Shown: positions 41,373-51,088 of the stretch, in pieces | Layout: every line of letters starts with the position of its first letter | How positions within the stretch are numbered: the stretch's first letter is position 1 | Assembly: GCF_003071365.1 (NCBI RefSeq) | Contig: NZ_CP028960.1 | Coordinates: 744,001-808,000 of the forward strand | Source of the DNA: Methyloceanibacter sp. wino2 | GTDB taxonomy: Bacteria > Pseudomonadota > Alphaproteobacteria > Rhizobiales > Methyloligellaceae | Length of the DNA stretch: 64,000 bases | Direction: 5' to 3' | Notes under the pieces: generated by a model | What the model was told of the DNA's origin: nothing | Databases searched by the model: none | Seen by the model: only the letters and a program-made list of their open reading frames with translations | Translations under genes and position numbers: made by a program

Positions 41373-41500
41373 TATCCCTCCCTTGCGCCGTCGACAGTGT
41401 CTGAGTATCGCACGAAGCTGATCGTTCAGTAAAAAAAATTTCCCCTGCGGAAAAGCAGGACTGAGACGAAATGCCGCCTAGGGGCAATGGGAGGAATAAA

Positions 41501-41818
41501 ATGAGAAGCCTAACTGAGCGTATAGAAGCGATGTACGCAATGGATCGGATGGGAGCATGGACCTTCGTGGCCGTGCTCTGGTGCACCGTTCTGTTCGTGC
41601 TCTACATGGTTTGGCAGGCCGTGCCGGATCCGACAATTCGTCTGGTCCTAAGCTGCGCTGCTGGAGCCGTCCTCGTGTTCAACACGGCCTCCATTGGGGC
41701 GATGATTCGCCACTACAAGGAGGACAAGGACTTCATCTACGGCCTCGACATCAAACATCTCGACGCGGCACGCGAAGCCCGCGCCGGGCAATCGCGCACG
41801 GCCGCGCAACGGGCTTAA
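41501..41818 (+). CDS. small membrane protein 1 of the permease operon
   Basis: A 105-aa protein with two hydrophobic segments (TFVAVLWCTVLFVLYMVWQAV, about 20-40; IRLVLSCAAGAVLVFNTASIG, about 46-66) and a charged tail. The ATG at 41501 has GGGAGGAA upstream. It opens a tightly spaced plus-strand operon. I do not recognise the family; its layout resembles auxiliary small subunits found with some secondary transporters. Confidence 0.7.
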   Translation: MRSLTERIEAMYAMDRMGAWTFVAVLWCTVLFVLYMVWQAVPDPTIRLVLSCAAGAVLVFNTASIGAMIRHYKEDKDFIYGLDIKHLDAAREARAGQSRTAAQRA

Positions 41819-41831
41819 GGGGGATACGACA

Positions 41832-42218
41832 ATGAGCAGAAAAGCGTATCGGCCGCCCGAGCAAGGCAAGGCCGGACAAATCTTCGACTCCGTCTTTCTG
41901 CTGGTGCTGGTCTACGCGGTGCTCTTTGCGCCGCTCGTTCTGGGCCTGACCGGCGGAGGCACCGTCACCAAGACCGTCGACGAACCGACCTGGGAAGCGC
42001 TGGGTCAAAACCCGACGATGGCGACGCAGTGGGAGAAGCTCGGATTCACGCCGGAGACGGCCACCGAGATGATTACCACGCGTTTCGACTACACGATCAA
42101 CCCCTGGGCGCTCCTGATCACCGCAGTGGTGATCCTCGGATACTTCGTGTTCCTGGTCCGCTTCTCGGACAAGGAATATCGCGAAGTCATAGCCGAGCGT
42201 TTCGGCGACAAGAAATAG
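41832..42218 (+). CDS. small membrane protein 2 of the permease operon
   Basis: A 128-aa protein with two membrane segments (SVFLLVLVYAVLFAPLVLGL, about 20-40; PWALLITAVVILGYFVFLV, about 88-106) separated by an extracytoplasmic loop (GTVTKTVDEPTWEALGQNP). The tail is charged and ends RFGDKK. GGGGG stands upstream of the ATG, 13 bases after the previous stop. Family not recognised. Confidence 0.7.
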   Translation: MSRKAYRPPEQGKAGQIFDSVFLLVLVYAVLFAPLVLGLTGGGTVTKTVDEPTWEALGQNPTMATQWEKLGFTPETATEMITTRFDYTINPWALLITAVVILGYFVFLVRFSDKEYREVIAERFGDKK

Positions 42219-42227
42219 GAGGGGTCG

Positions 42228-42398
42228 ATGGATCTGTGGAACATCCTTGAATACGCCGCCTGGGGCATCTCCGGATTGCTCCTTTTGTGGATGCTTTTCG
42301 ACGCACTCCAAGTCAATCGAGACTTCAGCGAGGAGCTGTTGACGTCCTCTCGCGAGGGTGAGCTCGAGGGCGAAAGCGAAAAGCACGAACTGACCTAG
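42228..42398 (+). CDS. small membrane protein 3 of the permease operon
   Basis: A 56-aa protein (MDLWNILEYAAWGISGLLLL...) with one membrane segment (about 8-28) and an acidic C-terminus (EELLTSSREGELEGESEKHE). GGAGGG precedes the ATG by about 4 bases, and the gene starts 9 bases after the previous stop. Spacing and ribosome binding site make it credible despite its size. Function unknown. Confidence 0.65.
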   Translation: MDLWNILEYAAWGISGLLLLWMLFDALQVNRDFSEELLTSSREGELEGESEKHELT

Positions 42399-42424
42399 CG
42401 TCACTGATCAAGGGGGACGGCGTC

Positions 42425-43819
42425 ATGTCATCTACTGATACGGCCGGTCAGGACCGGCAGCGAATTTCACTCTTACGCGTTCTTGGGCCTGCCCACGTTT
42501 GGGCCCTGGGCGTTGGTATTGTGCTTGTGGGCGAGTTCATGGGTTGGAACTTCTCGGTGGGCAAGGGCGGCGCCATGGGCTCCCTCATCGCCTGCTGGGT
42601 CATCGGCTTGCTCTACACTTGCGTCGCGATGATCGACTCGGAGGTGACCTCCACGGTCGCCGCCGCGGGCGGGCAATACGCTCAAGCCAAGCACATCATG
42701 GGGCCGCTCATGGCCTTCAATGTCGGACTGTACCTCGTCATGGCCTACACCATGCTCGAGGCTGCCGACGCACTTGTCGTGGGTGACCTGCTCACTGCGG
42801 TTGCCGGTGAAATGGGCCATGATGCCCTCGATCCGCGACCGTTCGTGGTTCTGACGATCGCGGCACTCGCGTGGTTGAATTACCGCGGTGTGCTGATGAC
42901 GTTGACGGTCAACTTCGTCATCACCGCCGCCGCTTTTATCTCCATCGTCGTTCTGTTCCTCGGCGTTCAGCCCTGGAACCCCGGAGAAATGCTGCAACAT
43001 CGCGAGCTGCTGACCGATTTGCCGTATGGCTGGATCGGTGTAATCGCGGCCTTCCAGTTCGGCATCTGGTACTACCTTGGGATCGAAGGCACGTGCCAAG
43101 CCGCGGAAGAGGTGCGGTCACCGGCACGCTCGCTTCCTTATGGAACGATGAGCGGCATCATTACGCTCCTCATTGCAGCGACCATGACGTGGTACGTGGC
43201 TACGGGCCTTCTCCCCTGGGAGTTTCTCGGCCAGGCTGCGACCCCACTTTATGATGCTGCCCGTGTCACCGGCGTGCCTGCACTTCAGGTGTTCCTCTTC
43301 ATTGGTACGCTCTTCGCGGCCATCGCCTCGGCCAATGGCTGCATCAACGATGCCTCTCGCTCCTGGTTCTCCATGGGGCGCGATCGTTACATGCCGCTTT
43401 GGTTCGGTGCGGTGCATCCGCGTTACCGTACGCCGTACCGGGCGATCCTGTTCTTGATCCCGATTGCGGTGAGCTTTGCCTTCACGGGACTCCTCGACCA
43501 GGTCATCACCTTCTCGATCCTGTCGGGGCTGCTCGGCTACACGTTCATGCCGATCAATATGTGGATGTTCCGGAAGAAGTGGCCGCTCGGCACCATCCGC
43601 CGGGGCTATGTGCATCCGTTCCATCCACTGCCGGCGATCGTGCTCCTGCTGCTGTGCGTCACCACGTACTTCGCCACCTTCCTCGGCTACGGCACACAGC
43701 TCCTCGCCATGATGTGCTTCTACATCGTCGCGTCGCTGTGGTTCGTCTTCCACCGGTACAAGTATGTCCGGAGGGGCGATCAGTTCACCATGCCGTGGTC
43801 GCGGCCGCGCGGATACTAG
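42425..43819 (+). CDS. APC-family permease, ethanolamine-permease-like
   Basis: A 464-aa integral membrane protein with 12 hydrophobic segments. The pattern, with FMGWNFSVGKGGAMGSLIA near residue 40 and GIWYYLGIEGTCQAAEEVRSPARSLPYG near 215, resembles the ethanolamine permease (Eat) branch of the APC superfamily. Substrate assignment is tentative. It follows three small membrane-protein genes and precedes a UspA gene by 9 bases, all on the plus strand. Confidence 0.85.
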   Translation: MSSTDTAGQDRQRISLLRVLGPAHVWALGVGIVLVGEFMGWNFSVGKGGAMGSLIACWVIGLLYTCVAMIDSEVTSTVAAAGGQYAQAKHIMGPLMAFNVGLYLVMAYTMLEAADALVVGDLLTAVAGEMGHDALDPRPFVVLTIAALAWLNYRGVLMTLTVNFVITAAAFISIVVLFLGVQPWNPGEMLQHRELLTDLPYGWIGVIAAFQFGIWYYLGIEGTCQAAEEVRSPARSLPYGTMSGIITLLIAATMTWYVATGLLPWEFLGQAATPLYDAARVTGVPALQVFLFIGTLFAAIASANGCINDASRSWFSMGRDRYMPLWFGAVHPRYRTPYRAILFLIPIAVSFAFTGLLDQVITFSILSGLLGYTFMPINMWMFRKKWPLGTIRRGYVHPFHPLPAIVLLLLCVTTYFATFLGYGTQLLAMMCFYIVASLWFVFHRYKYVRRGDQFTMPWSRPRGY

Positions 43820-43828
43820 GAGGCACTC

Positions 43829-44260
43829 ATGATCAAGAACATCCTATGCGCCGCCGACGGATCGGCCATCTCGGCCAAAGCAATCGATTTTGCGATTGAT
43901 TTGGCCAAGGAACTCGGGGTCCCGCTCACGATCCTTGCGGTCGAGCTGGTCTCCAAAGAGGATATGGCGAACTCGCCGTTCTGGGACTCTCAGGTCCTGG
44001 CGGCCAGCGATGCCATCACGCGGGCCGAGTTCGAGCGCGCCGCCAAGCAGGCCAAAGCGGCGGGCTTGGACGGCGTGTCATGTGCGACGGCAAGCAGCCG
44101 CAACGTCCCGGAAGCGATCGCGGCTTATGCCGAACAGCATGGCTCTGATCTCATCGTCATGGGATCTCACGGTCATACGGGCCTGTCCCGCATGATCTTG
44201 GGCTCGACGGCCTATGCCGTGACAGCACGGGCCCATTGTCCCGTGACGATCGTACGGTAG
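43829..44260 (+). CDS. universal stress protein (UspA family)
   Basis: A 143-aa single Usp domain: MIKNILCAADGSAISAKAID at the start and the ATP-binding-type motif GSHGHTGLSRMILGSTAYAV near the end. AGGAGG precedes the ATG. In transport operons such proteins often modulate the neighbouring permease, which fits its place 9 bases after the APC gene. Confidence 0.88.
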   Translation: MIKNILCAADGSAISAKAIDFAIDLAKELGVPLTILAVELVSKEDMANSPFWDSQVLAASDAITRAEFERAAKQAKAAGLDGVSCATASSRNVPEAIAAYAEQHGSDLIVMGSHGHTGLSRMILGSTAYAVTARAHCPVTIVR

Positions 44261-44266
44261 GCGTCC

Positions 44267-44956
44267 ATGACGGTCCTGGCAGTCATAACAGCGGTGGTGG
44301 GGCTGGCATATCTTGCCTACCGCCACCGCGAAGATCAGAAAACGGTCCGAGCACGGAGGGCCGCGTTCTTCAACGACTGCCAGACCGTCCTCGACGACCC
44401 CAAGCTCGCCCTCGACGTGTTCGGATATCCTACGATCACCGGCACGTATGAGGGCGAGCCCATTCGGGCGGATGTGGTCGTCGACGGCATGGCGCTGCGC
44501 AAGCTGCCGTCACTGTGGCTGCGGGTTACACTGCAGGCGCCTGTCGCGACGGGCAGTGCTGTCGACATTATGATGCGCCCGTCGGGGGCCGAATTCTTCT
44601 CGCCTTTCGACACGTTGTCCGAGCGGCTCGATACGCCGGCGAGTTGGCCAGAACGTGCCGTGATCCGTTCCGACGACCCTGACAAGATCCCGCCGCCGGA
44701 GGCGATCCAGCCCCATTTGGACATCCTCGACGAGGCCAAGGGGAAGGAGCTTCTGATCACGCCGAAGGGCGTGCGGATCGTTTGGCAAGCCGACGAGGCG
44801 CAACGGGGGGACTACCTCTTGCTGCGTCAAGCGCGCTTCGAGGTCGTTCAATTCGATCGTGAGCGCTTTGTCGATCTCGTGCGGCGCTGCATCGCGGTGC
44901 GGCATGCGTTGGAGACCGGTGCAACCAAGGAGATGCTTCGTGAAGCCGCCGCCTGA
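44267..44956 (+). CDS. membrane-anchored protein of unknown function
   Basis: A 229-aa protein with one N-terminal membrane segment (MTVLAVITAVVGLAYLAY) and a soluble domain of mixed strands and helices (DVFGYPTITGTYEGEPIRAD, SLWLRVTLQAP, LLRQARFEVVQF). It has no cysteine pair or recognised catalytic motif. It starts 6 bases after the UspA stop. Family not recognised. Confidence 0.7.
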   Translation: MTVLAVITAVVGLAYLAYRHREDQKTVRARRAAFFNDCQTVLDDPKLALDVFGYPTITGTYEGEPIRADVVVDGMALRKLPSLWLRVTLQAPVATGSAVDIMMRPSGAEFFSPFDTLSERLDTPASWPERAVIRSDDPDKIPPPEAIQPHLDILDEAKGKELLITPKGVRIVWQADEAQRGDYLLLRQARFEVVQFDRERFVDLVRRCIAVRHALETGATKEMLREAAA

Positions 44957-45266
44957 AATTCTCGCGCGAGTCGGTTCTGACCGCCGGCCCGTGAACCCCT
45001 ATATCGTCCTAGCTCTTGCCATCGTTTTGCCCGGTGCGGGGCACGTCGCGGCCGGCATGCCGAGCCGCGGTCTGGTGTTCGTGTTTTTCATGCTTCTGTT
45101 CGGCTATATCACGGTGCAGCTCACCACGCCCGATCAGTCTCTCATGGGCCGATTTGCCGGCGGACTGTTTATCTATGCGCTGTCCATCACCGACGCGTAC
45201 AAGTGGGCAAGGTTGCGCCAGGAAGAATTCGACAGGTCCCGGCAAGGCGTATCAACCTTGGCGTGA
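44940..45266 (+). CDS. small polytopic membrane protein
   Basis: A 108-aa protein with three hydrophobic segments (about 20-38, 43-60, 70-85; GAGHVAAGMPSRGLVFVFFM, ITVQL, FAGGLFIYALSI). The GAGHVAAG stretch resembles small TM2-like membrane proteins. The start is the GTG at 44940 with AAGGAG 7 bases upstream, inside the previous gene, overlapping it by 17 bases. It is the last gene of the operon starting at 41501. Confidence 0.68.
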   Translation: MKPPPEILARVGSDRRPVNPYIVLALAIVLPGAGHVAAGMPSRGLVFVFFMLLFGYITVQLTTPDQSLMGRFAGGLFIYALSITDAYKWARLRQEEFDRSRQGVSTLA

Positions 45267-46092
45267 CGTTCGGAAGCGTTTTCCGAGCACAGATCTCACC
45301 CGATCGATGTGGCTGACCGTGCGAGCATTTTCGCTGCCGTAACCCCCGCCGCTATCCAAAATGGACCGCGAAGCTTCGAACAGAAATGCCGCGTCCCCGG
45401 CACACGGAATGCGGCGCGCGTCTTGTGCACTCACACAGTGTGGAACTCAGCTAATTGCCGACTGTCCAGGCACCAACTCGCTCCCGGATGCCATCTGGCA
45501 CCGGGCGCTAGAGAGCCAGTTGCGCTCAACGCCTCGTGACCATCGACCGATGTTTGCTGGCAGGAAAGGCGGCCGATGCATAGATCGGTTCGGACTGCGG
45601 GGCCAGCCGTGAGAGTCCGGAGAGAGCGGGAAATACCACGACTGGGTGGCTGTGCTGGCAGTCCGCAGTGAAAGGGTCTCTGCTCTTTAGTTCCCTGATA
45701 ACCGGGAAAATACAGGGAATGCCCTCGAGCTGGGGCTGCTGGGTGATGCTCAATACCAGCAACCTGACCGAACTGCGGGTGATATTCCTTAAGCGCGGAA
45801 CAGGTAAATTCTCTGAGCAAGCAGCGAACTTTCCTTGAAGCAACAGGGATTGCCCCGCCTTTTGACGAAGACGTGCGAGTGACGACAGAGCGGGCCTTTC
45901 AGGAGTCATGCCGACTCCACTTTTGACCCAAAGCAGACACGCTAGCTCGAGCCCATGTTAGCGGTGAACCCCGAGGCGATCCTTGGCATGGCATTGCTTC
46001 CCTGTCGCAGGGTAGGCTAGGTCGCTTGAACAGAATTAGGGAACGGCCGGACTGGGCTGGGCCCGTGCTTTGGAGAGCGCTGCTTTTTCGAA
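45267..46092. other. long intergenic region with decayed repeats
   Basis: About 826 bases without a convincing gene. It holds an inverted repeat TTCCCTG...CAGGGAA (45691-45719) and a degenerate frame resembling the repeat-derived pseudo-peptides common in rhizobia-like genomes. At 45914-45940 there is a half copy of the dispersed repeat (TTTTGACCCAAAGCAGAC). Confidence 0.5.
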
Positions 46093-49000
46093 ATGGACGT
46101 GCAATCTCCCGAACCGAAACGAGACGAGTCTCCATCATTCTTCGCGCGCGTCGTTGATCTCTTTCTGCGGACCAGTCTGGCGCCGTTCTTGATCGTTGTG
46201 GCGCTCATTGCCGGCGCCGCCGCCATTTTTTTGACGCCGCGCGAGGAAGAACCGCAGATCGTCGTGCCCTTGGCCGACGTCGTCGTCTCGGCCCCGGGGC
46301 TACCGGTGGAAGAAATCGAGCGGCAAATTGCGACGCCACTCGAGCAGCTTCTCATGCAGATCGACGGTGTTGAGCATGTTTACTCCGCCTCTTATCCCGG
46401 TCAGGCCATCGTCACGGTGCGCTTCTTCGTGGGGGAGAATCGGGAGGCCAGCCTCGTCAAGATCTACAACAAGATCTACTCCAACACGGATTCGATCCCA
46501 GCGGACGTCACCAGCTGGGTCGTCAAGCCACTTGAGATCGACGACGTGCCAATCGTCATCGCGACCTTGTGGAGCGAACGGCCCGATCAAGTCGACGACT
46601 ACGCGCTCCGGCGCATTGCCGAAGAGTTGGAGATCGAGCTCCAGGCGATCCAAGATACCAATCGGACCGAAATAGTCGGAGGCCGGCCGCGTGTCGTCAG
46701 GGTCGAACTCCAGCCCGATTCATTGTCCGCGCGCCGCACCTCGCCACTCGATGTTGCCTACGCTCTCGGTGTCTCCAATGTACGGCAGCCGGCAGGCAGC
46801 TTCGATCATCTCGACCAAAGCTTCACGGTTGAGGCGGGAAGGCTCTTCAACAACGCAGAGCAGTTGAAGAATACGGTCGTCAACGTCGTCGACGGGACGC
46901 CTGTGTTTCTGAAGGACGTTGCCCGCGTCGTGGACGGGCCGGAAGAGCGGACAAGCTATAGCTGGATCGGTTTGGGTCCGGCCGAAACCGGCGGCGGCAC
47001 GAAGAATGACTTCTTCCCCGCCGTGCATATCGCCATCGCCAAGCAGAAGGGCTCAAACGCGGTCTGGGTGTCGGAGCGAATACGGGATCGCTTGGCCGAA
47101 CTTGCAGAGACGCATCTTCCTGAAGGCGTACACTTTCGCATTACGCGCGACTACGGTGAAACCGCGAATGACAAGGTCAATGAACTGCTCGAGGCCCTCG
47201 TCGTTGCCATTATCATCGTGGTCGGGCTGATCGCCTACAGTCTGGGATGGCGTGCGGGATTGGTAGTCGCGGCCGCGGTGCCGATCACGTTTGCCCTGAC
47301 TCTGATCATCAACTTTTGGGCGGGCTACACCATCAATCGCGTCACGTTGTTCGCATTGATCCTGTCGCTTGGCCTGGTTGTGGACGACTCCATTGTGGGG
47401 GTTGAGAACATCCACCGGCACCTTGCCATGAGGAGGCAATCCGCGCTGGACGCCGTCCGCACTGCGGTGAACGAGGTCCTTCCGCCAATCGTGATGGCCA
47501 CGCTTGCCGTCATCGTCTCTTTCCTGCCGATGATGCTGATCACCGGAATGATGGGGCCCTATATGCGGCCGATGGCGCTGAACGTCCCCGTCGCCATGCT
47601 CATGTCGATGCTGGTCGCCATCACCATAACGCCCTGGCTCGCGTACAAGGTTCTGAAAAGTACTACGGATGAGGGCAACGTCGAGGAAGGCGCGGAGATT
47701 CCCCCGAAGCTCTATCGTGCCTATGCTGCAACGCTCGGCCCATTACTCGACAGCCGTGGAAAGACGTGGACGCTCCTAGCTGTAACGCTAGTCCTGTTCG
47801 TAGGGGCAGCGTTTCTCGCCGCCACGCGGGCTGTCCCGCTCAAAATGCTGCCCTTCGACAACAAGAACGAATTCCAGGTCCTGATCGATCCTCCGGAGGG
47901 CACGACTCTGGAGCGGACCGACGCCATTGCTCGGCGCTTGGCCGAAGTGCTGCGGCGCGCGCCCGAGGTCACGGACGTCTCGCTTTATTCCGGGCTGGCC
48001 TCGCCGATGGACTTCAACGGCTTGGTTCGGCACTACTATCTGCGTGATGCCCCGCACGTGGCGGACATTCGCGTCAACCTCGCCGGCAAGCGTGACCGAG
48101 AGATGCAGTCCCATGAGATTACGTTGAGGCTGCGCAAGGAGCTGGAGAGCGTCGCCAACGCCGAAGGCGCGCGTATCAAGATCATCGAAGTACCGCCCGG
48201 CCCGCCCGTATTGGCCACGATCACGGCGGAGGTCTATGGCGCCCCGGGAACACCTTACGCAAACGTGCGGGAGGGTGCCCGCGCTGTGGAAGCACGGCTG
48301 CGCGCCGAGCCGGGTGTTTCCGACGTGGACTCGACGGTGGAGGACGATTCTGAACGTTATCTGTTCGTGGTGGATCAGGAGAAGGCAGCGTTGTCGGGTG
48401 TGGCGACGGAGGATGTCGCCAAGACCGTCTCGATGGCGCTCTCGGGGTACGATGCTGCCCGGATGCATGATCCGGGCGAGGCGAACCCCTTGAATATCCG
48501 TCTGCGGTTGCCGCGCGATACACGGTCGGGGCTTGCACCACTGCGAGGCATGGCGGTCAAGGGCCAGGCCGGCATTGCCAAGATCCGCGAACGCGGCGGT
48601 GTGCGTGATGCGCCAGTTCCCATCGTTCGGCTCGGTGAGTTGGGTGCTTTCCAGTCACTTTCGAGCGAGAAGGCGATCTACCACAAGGACCTGAAACCCG
48701 TCGCGTTCGTCTACGCCGAATCTGTTGGCCGCGCGCCGGCGGCAATCGTTGCCGATGTAGTCTCCGATCTGGGAAGCGCGCCGGCGGCAAACTCGAGCCC
48801 AGACCCGCGCCCGGTTTCGAACCGTACGTATCTCGTCAATGGCGGCGGCCTTCCCTGGGCTCTGCCGCCCGGTGTCGACGTGCAGTGGGTCGGAGAAGGC
48901 GAGCTGAAGATTACCGTCGACGTTTTCCGGGATCTCGGTATCGCCTTCGGTGTGGCGCTGATCGGCATCTACCTCATTCTCGTCTATCAGACTGCGAGCT

Positions 49001-49485
49001 ACGCGATGCCACTGATCCTGATGATTTCTATCCCGTTGACGCTGATCGGCATCATGCCCGGTTTTTGGCTGTTGAATGCGCTGAGCGGCGCCCCAATCGG
49101 CGGTTACCTGAACCCCACCTTCTTTACGGCGACGGCGATGATCGGAATGATCGCGGTTTCAGGCATCGCGGTTCGTAATGCGATCCTCTTGATCGAGTTT
49201 CTCCACATTGCCTTGGCGCGCGGGACGAATTTGCGGGAAGCCCTGCTACAAGCCGGGGCGGTGCGGACGAGAGCCATCTTGCTTACGGCGGGAACGGCGA
49301 TGTTGGCTGCGGTACCCATCACGCTTGATCCAGTCTTCTCCGGACTTGCCTGGGCGTTGATCTTCGGTTTGCTGGTTTCGACCGCCTTTACGCTTCTCGT
49401 CGTGCCCGTCACATATTTTCTGGTGTATCGCGACCAACCCAATCACGGCCTGCCTGCCGGCGGAAACGAAGAGGTAGCCCAATGA
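46093..49485 (+). CDS. RND efflux permease
   Basis: A 1130-aa RND transporter. TM1 (APFLIVVALIAGAAAIFL, about 34-52) is followed by a first periplasmic loop (about 55-365), membrane segments about 370-560 including LVVDDSIVGVENIHRH (charged residues of the proton relay) and SFLPMMLITGMMGPYMRPMA, a second periplasmic loop (about 600-930) and a second membrane block (about 945-1110). It exports hydrophobic compounds or metals using the proton gradient. Its stop overlaps the adaptor start as ATGA. The order permease then adaptor is the reverse of most such operons, and no outer-membrane factor is adjacent. Confidence 0.9.
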   Translation: MDVQSPEPKRDESPSFFARVVDLFLRTSLAPFLIVVALIAGAAAIFLTPREEEPQIVVPLADVVVSAPGLPVEEIERQIATPLEQLLMQIDGVEHVYSASYPGQAIVTVRFFVGENREASLVKIYNKIYSNTDSIPADVTSWVVKPLEIDDVPIVIATLWSERPDQVDDYALRRIAEELEIELQAIQDTNRTEIVGGRPRVVRVELQPDSLSARRTSPLDVAYALGVSNVRQPAGSFDHLDQSFTVEAGRLFNNAEQLKNTVVNVVDGTPVFLKDVARVVDGPEERTSYSWIGLGPAETGGGTKNDFFPAVHIAIAKQKGSNAVWVSERIRDRLAELAETHLPEGVHFRITRDYGETANDKVNELLEALVVAIIIVVGLIAYSLGWRAGLVVAAAVPITFALTLIINFWAGYTINRVTLFALILSLGLVVDDSIVGVENIHRHLAMRRQSALDAVRTAVNEVLPPIVMATLAVIVSFLPMMLITGMMGPYMRPMALNVPVAMLMSMLVAITITPWLAYKVLKSTTDEGNVEEGAEIPPKLYRAYAATLGPLLDSRGKTWTLLAVTLVLFVGAAFLAATRAVPLKMLPFDNKNEFQVLIDPPEGTTLERTDAIARRLAEVLRRAPEVTDVSLYSGLASPMDFNGLVRHYYLRDAPHVADIRVNLAGKRDREMQSHEITLRLRKELESVANAEGARIKIIEVPPGPPVLATITAEVYGAPGTPYANVREGARAVEARLRAEPGVSDVDSTVEDDSERYLFVVDQEKAALSGVATEDVAKTVSMALSGYDAARMHDPGEANPLNIRLRLPRDTRSGLAPLRGMAVKGQAGIAKIRERGGVRDAPVPIVRLGELGAFQSLSSEKAIYHKDLKPVAFVYAESVGRAPAAIVADVVSDLGSAPAANSSPDPRPVSNRTYLVNGGGLPWALPPGVDVQWVGEGELKITVDVFRDLGIAFGVALIGIYLILVYQTASYAMPLILMISIPLTLIGIMPGFWLLNALSGAPIGGYLNPTFFTATAMIGMIAVSGIAVRNAILLIEFLHIALARGTNLREALLQAGAVRTRAILLTAGTAMLAAVPITLDPVFSGLAWALIFGLLVSTAFTLLVVPVTYFLVYRDQPNHGLPAGGNEEVAQ

Positions 49486-50534
49486 CCCTTCGCAAAGTGG
49501 TTCCAGGACTCCTCATCCTCGTTGGAATTCTGCTCGCCGTCGCGTGGCTGTCCGGGTGGTTCGAGGAGAAGAGCCCGCCTGGAGAAACCGAGGCTGCGCG
49601 CGGCGACGCCCCAAGCAATGCCGAGACGGCTGTCGTGGAGCGCGTGGCTGCGCCTGCGGTCGAGTGGGCGAGCGGCGCCGTTGAATCGGCGCGGCGGACG
49701 ACAGTTGCGGCACGCATCCTCGCACGGATCGAGGACATGAATGTCGTGGCGGGCGACGAAGTCGCAGAGGGTGATCTCTTGGCAACTCTTGACGCGCGCG
49801 ATCTCTTGGCCCGCGTCAAGCAGGCTCAAGAAGCGCTCAAGGCGGGAGAAGCCGAACGTGATCTCGCCCGCCAAGAGCTTGCGCGCACGGAGCAGCTGCT
49901 GGAGCGTGGGGTTTCCACGCAACAACGGTTTGACCAAGCGGTGTCCAATCTGCGGGTTGCCGAGGCTCAGGTGGATCGCCTGAAGCAGGATCTCAGTGAG
50001 GCGCAGACGGCTTTGTCCTTCACTGAGATACTGGCGCCTGTCGCAGGCCGAGTGGTCGATAGACTGGCAGAGCCTGGCGATACAATCACACCTGGCCAAC
50101 CGCTGTTGCGGCTGTACGACCCATTGGCGCTGCGGGTCGAGGCGCCGGTACGTGAATCTCTGGCTTTAGGCTTGAAGACCGGCGATGTCTTGCGCGTCGA
50201 CATACCAGCACTCCAGGACACGTTGTCAGGTCAAATTGATGAGATCGTCCCCTACGCCGAGCCTGGCGCACGCACGCTCCTTGTGAAGGTTCGTCTGCCA
50301 AGCGATGCACGGGCTCTTGCTGGCATGTTCGCGCGGATAGCGGTTCCTGCGGGTGAACGCGCTCGGCTTCTCGTGCCCGCAGATGCGGTGAAGCGTATCG
50401 GCCAGCTTGAGCTCGTGACCGTGGTGCGCGATGGCCAGATGGCCCAGCGTATGGTCACGACGGGACAACCTACCAATGATGCCCGCATAGAGATTCTCAG
50501 TGGCCTCAAGGAGGGAGAGCGCGTGATGAGGTGA
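49482..50534 (+). CDS. periplasmic adaptor (membrane fusion protein) of the RND pump
   Basis: A 350-aa protein with an N-terminal membrane anchor (LILVGILLAVAWLSGWF), then lipoyl-like barrel halves (ARIEDMNVVAGDEVAEGDLL and EILAPVAGRVVDRLAEPGDTI) around a helical hairpin (about 105-175) and a beta-barrel/membrane-proximal region ending in GLKEGERVMR. It links the permease to an outer-membrane channel encoded elsewhere. Its ATG overlaps the permease stop by 4 bases. Confidence 0.9.
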   Translation: MTLRKVVPGLLILVGILLAVAWLSGWFEEKSPPGETEAARGDAPSNAETAVVERVAAPAVEWASGAVESARRTTVAARILARIEDMNVVAGDEVAEGDLLATLDARDLLARVKQAQEALKAGEAERDLARQELARTEQLLERGVSTQQRFDQAVSNLRVAEAQVDRLKQDLSEAQTALSFTEILAPVAGRVVDRLAEPGDTITPGQPLLRLYDPLALRVEAPVRESLALGLKTGDVLRVDIPALQDTLSGQIDEIVPYAEPGARTLLVKVRLPSDARALAGMFARIAVPAGERARLLVPADAVKRIGQLELVTVVRDGQMAQRMVTTGQPTNDARIEILSGLKEGERVMR

Positions 50535-50734
50535 GCCAAGCGCAATGAGCTGGGGCTGCCCCAGCACAGCTTAGTCTGCTTCGTGAGGAGAACGGTGCAA
50601 CCAAAGGCCGGTTTCGACATATCCGCTAATGGCCCGGAGCGGCCGGGGCCTTGAGTTGGGCCCACATTGGGCCTATCATCATGGTTACTCAGATTACTGA
50701 GACAGTCTCCCAGGGTTACTCCAGTCCCGTCGCC

Positions 50735-50760
50735 AGCCCCCGGCGCGGGGCTTATTTTTT
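50735..50760 (+). terminator. intrinsic terminator after the RND operon
   Basis: AGCCCC and GGGGCT form a 6-bp stem around CGGCGC, followed by TATTTTTT. It lies 200 bases after the adaptor stop, before the M32 peptidase gene. Confidence 0.7.
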
Positions 50761-50796
50761 GGGTGCATTGTTGTTGCGCACCTTCCAGCGCTAATG

Positions 50797-50866
50797 ACCA
50801 CTTCTGGCACGGAACGGACGTGCCGTTTGCTCTGCCTCTAGGTCAGCTTTTGACCCAGAGCAGACG
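50797..50866. repeat. dispersed intergenic repeat, copy 1
   Basis: Begins TGACCACTTCTGGCACGGA and ends TTTTGACCCAGAGCAGACG, framing a variable middle. The same two ends occur at 59899-60008 and 63858-63927. The remaining intergenic DNA (50867-51088) shows no gene. Confidence 0.75.
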
Positions 50867-51088
50867 TTCCTGGTCAACTCAACCGCTTTAATCGACAGAG
50901 CCCGGTGTCCAACGCCGAAAGCGGCCCGGTGCTCCCGTTTACGCCCCAAGGGATGTCCCTGGAGAACGGTTCTACGGTCTTCTGTTGGCGGCACTTTGTC
51001 CCGAGACGATCTACCGGATGCGCCAATGCAAGGCTCGCGGTAAGCTGACCTTCGTTTGGTGCCGGAGCCAAGTTCGAGAGTCCTGGCC

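Noticed and set aside
41431-41459. terminator in the regulator leader
   Set aside because: The stem is only 5 bp and is separated from the T-tract by five bases on the minus strand, too weak to list as a terminator.
45431-45909. frames resembling small proteins in the intergenic region
   Set aside because: They look like peptides read from a decayed repeat, with no start signal.
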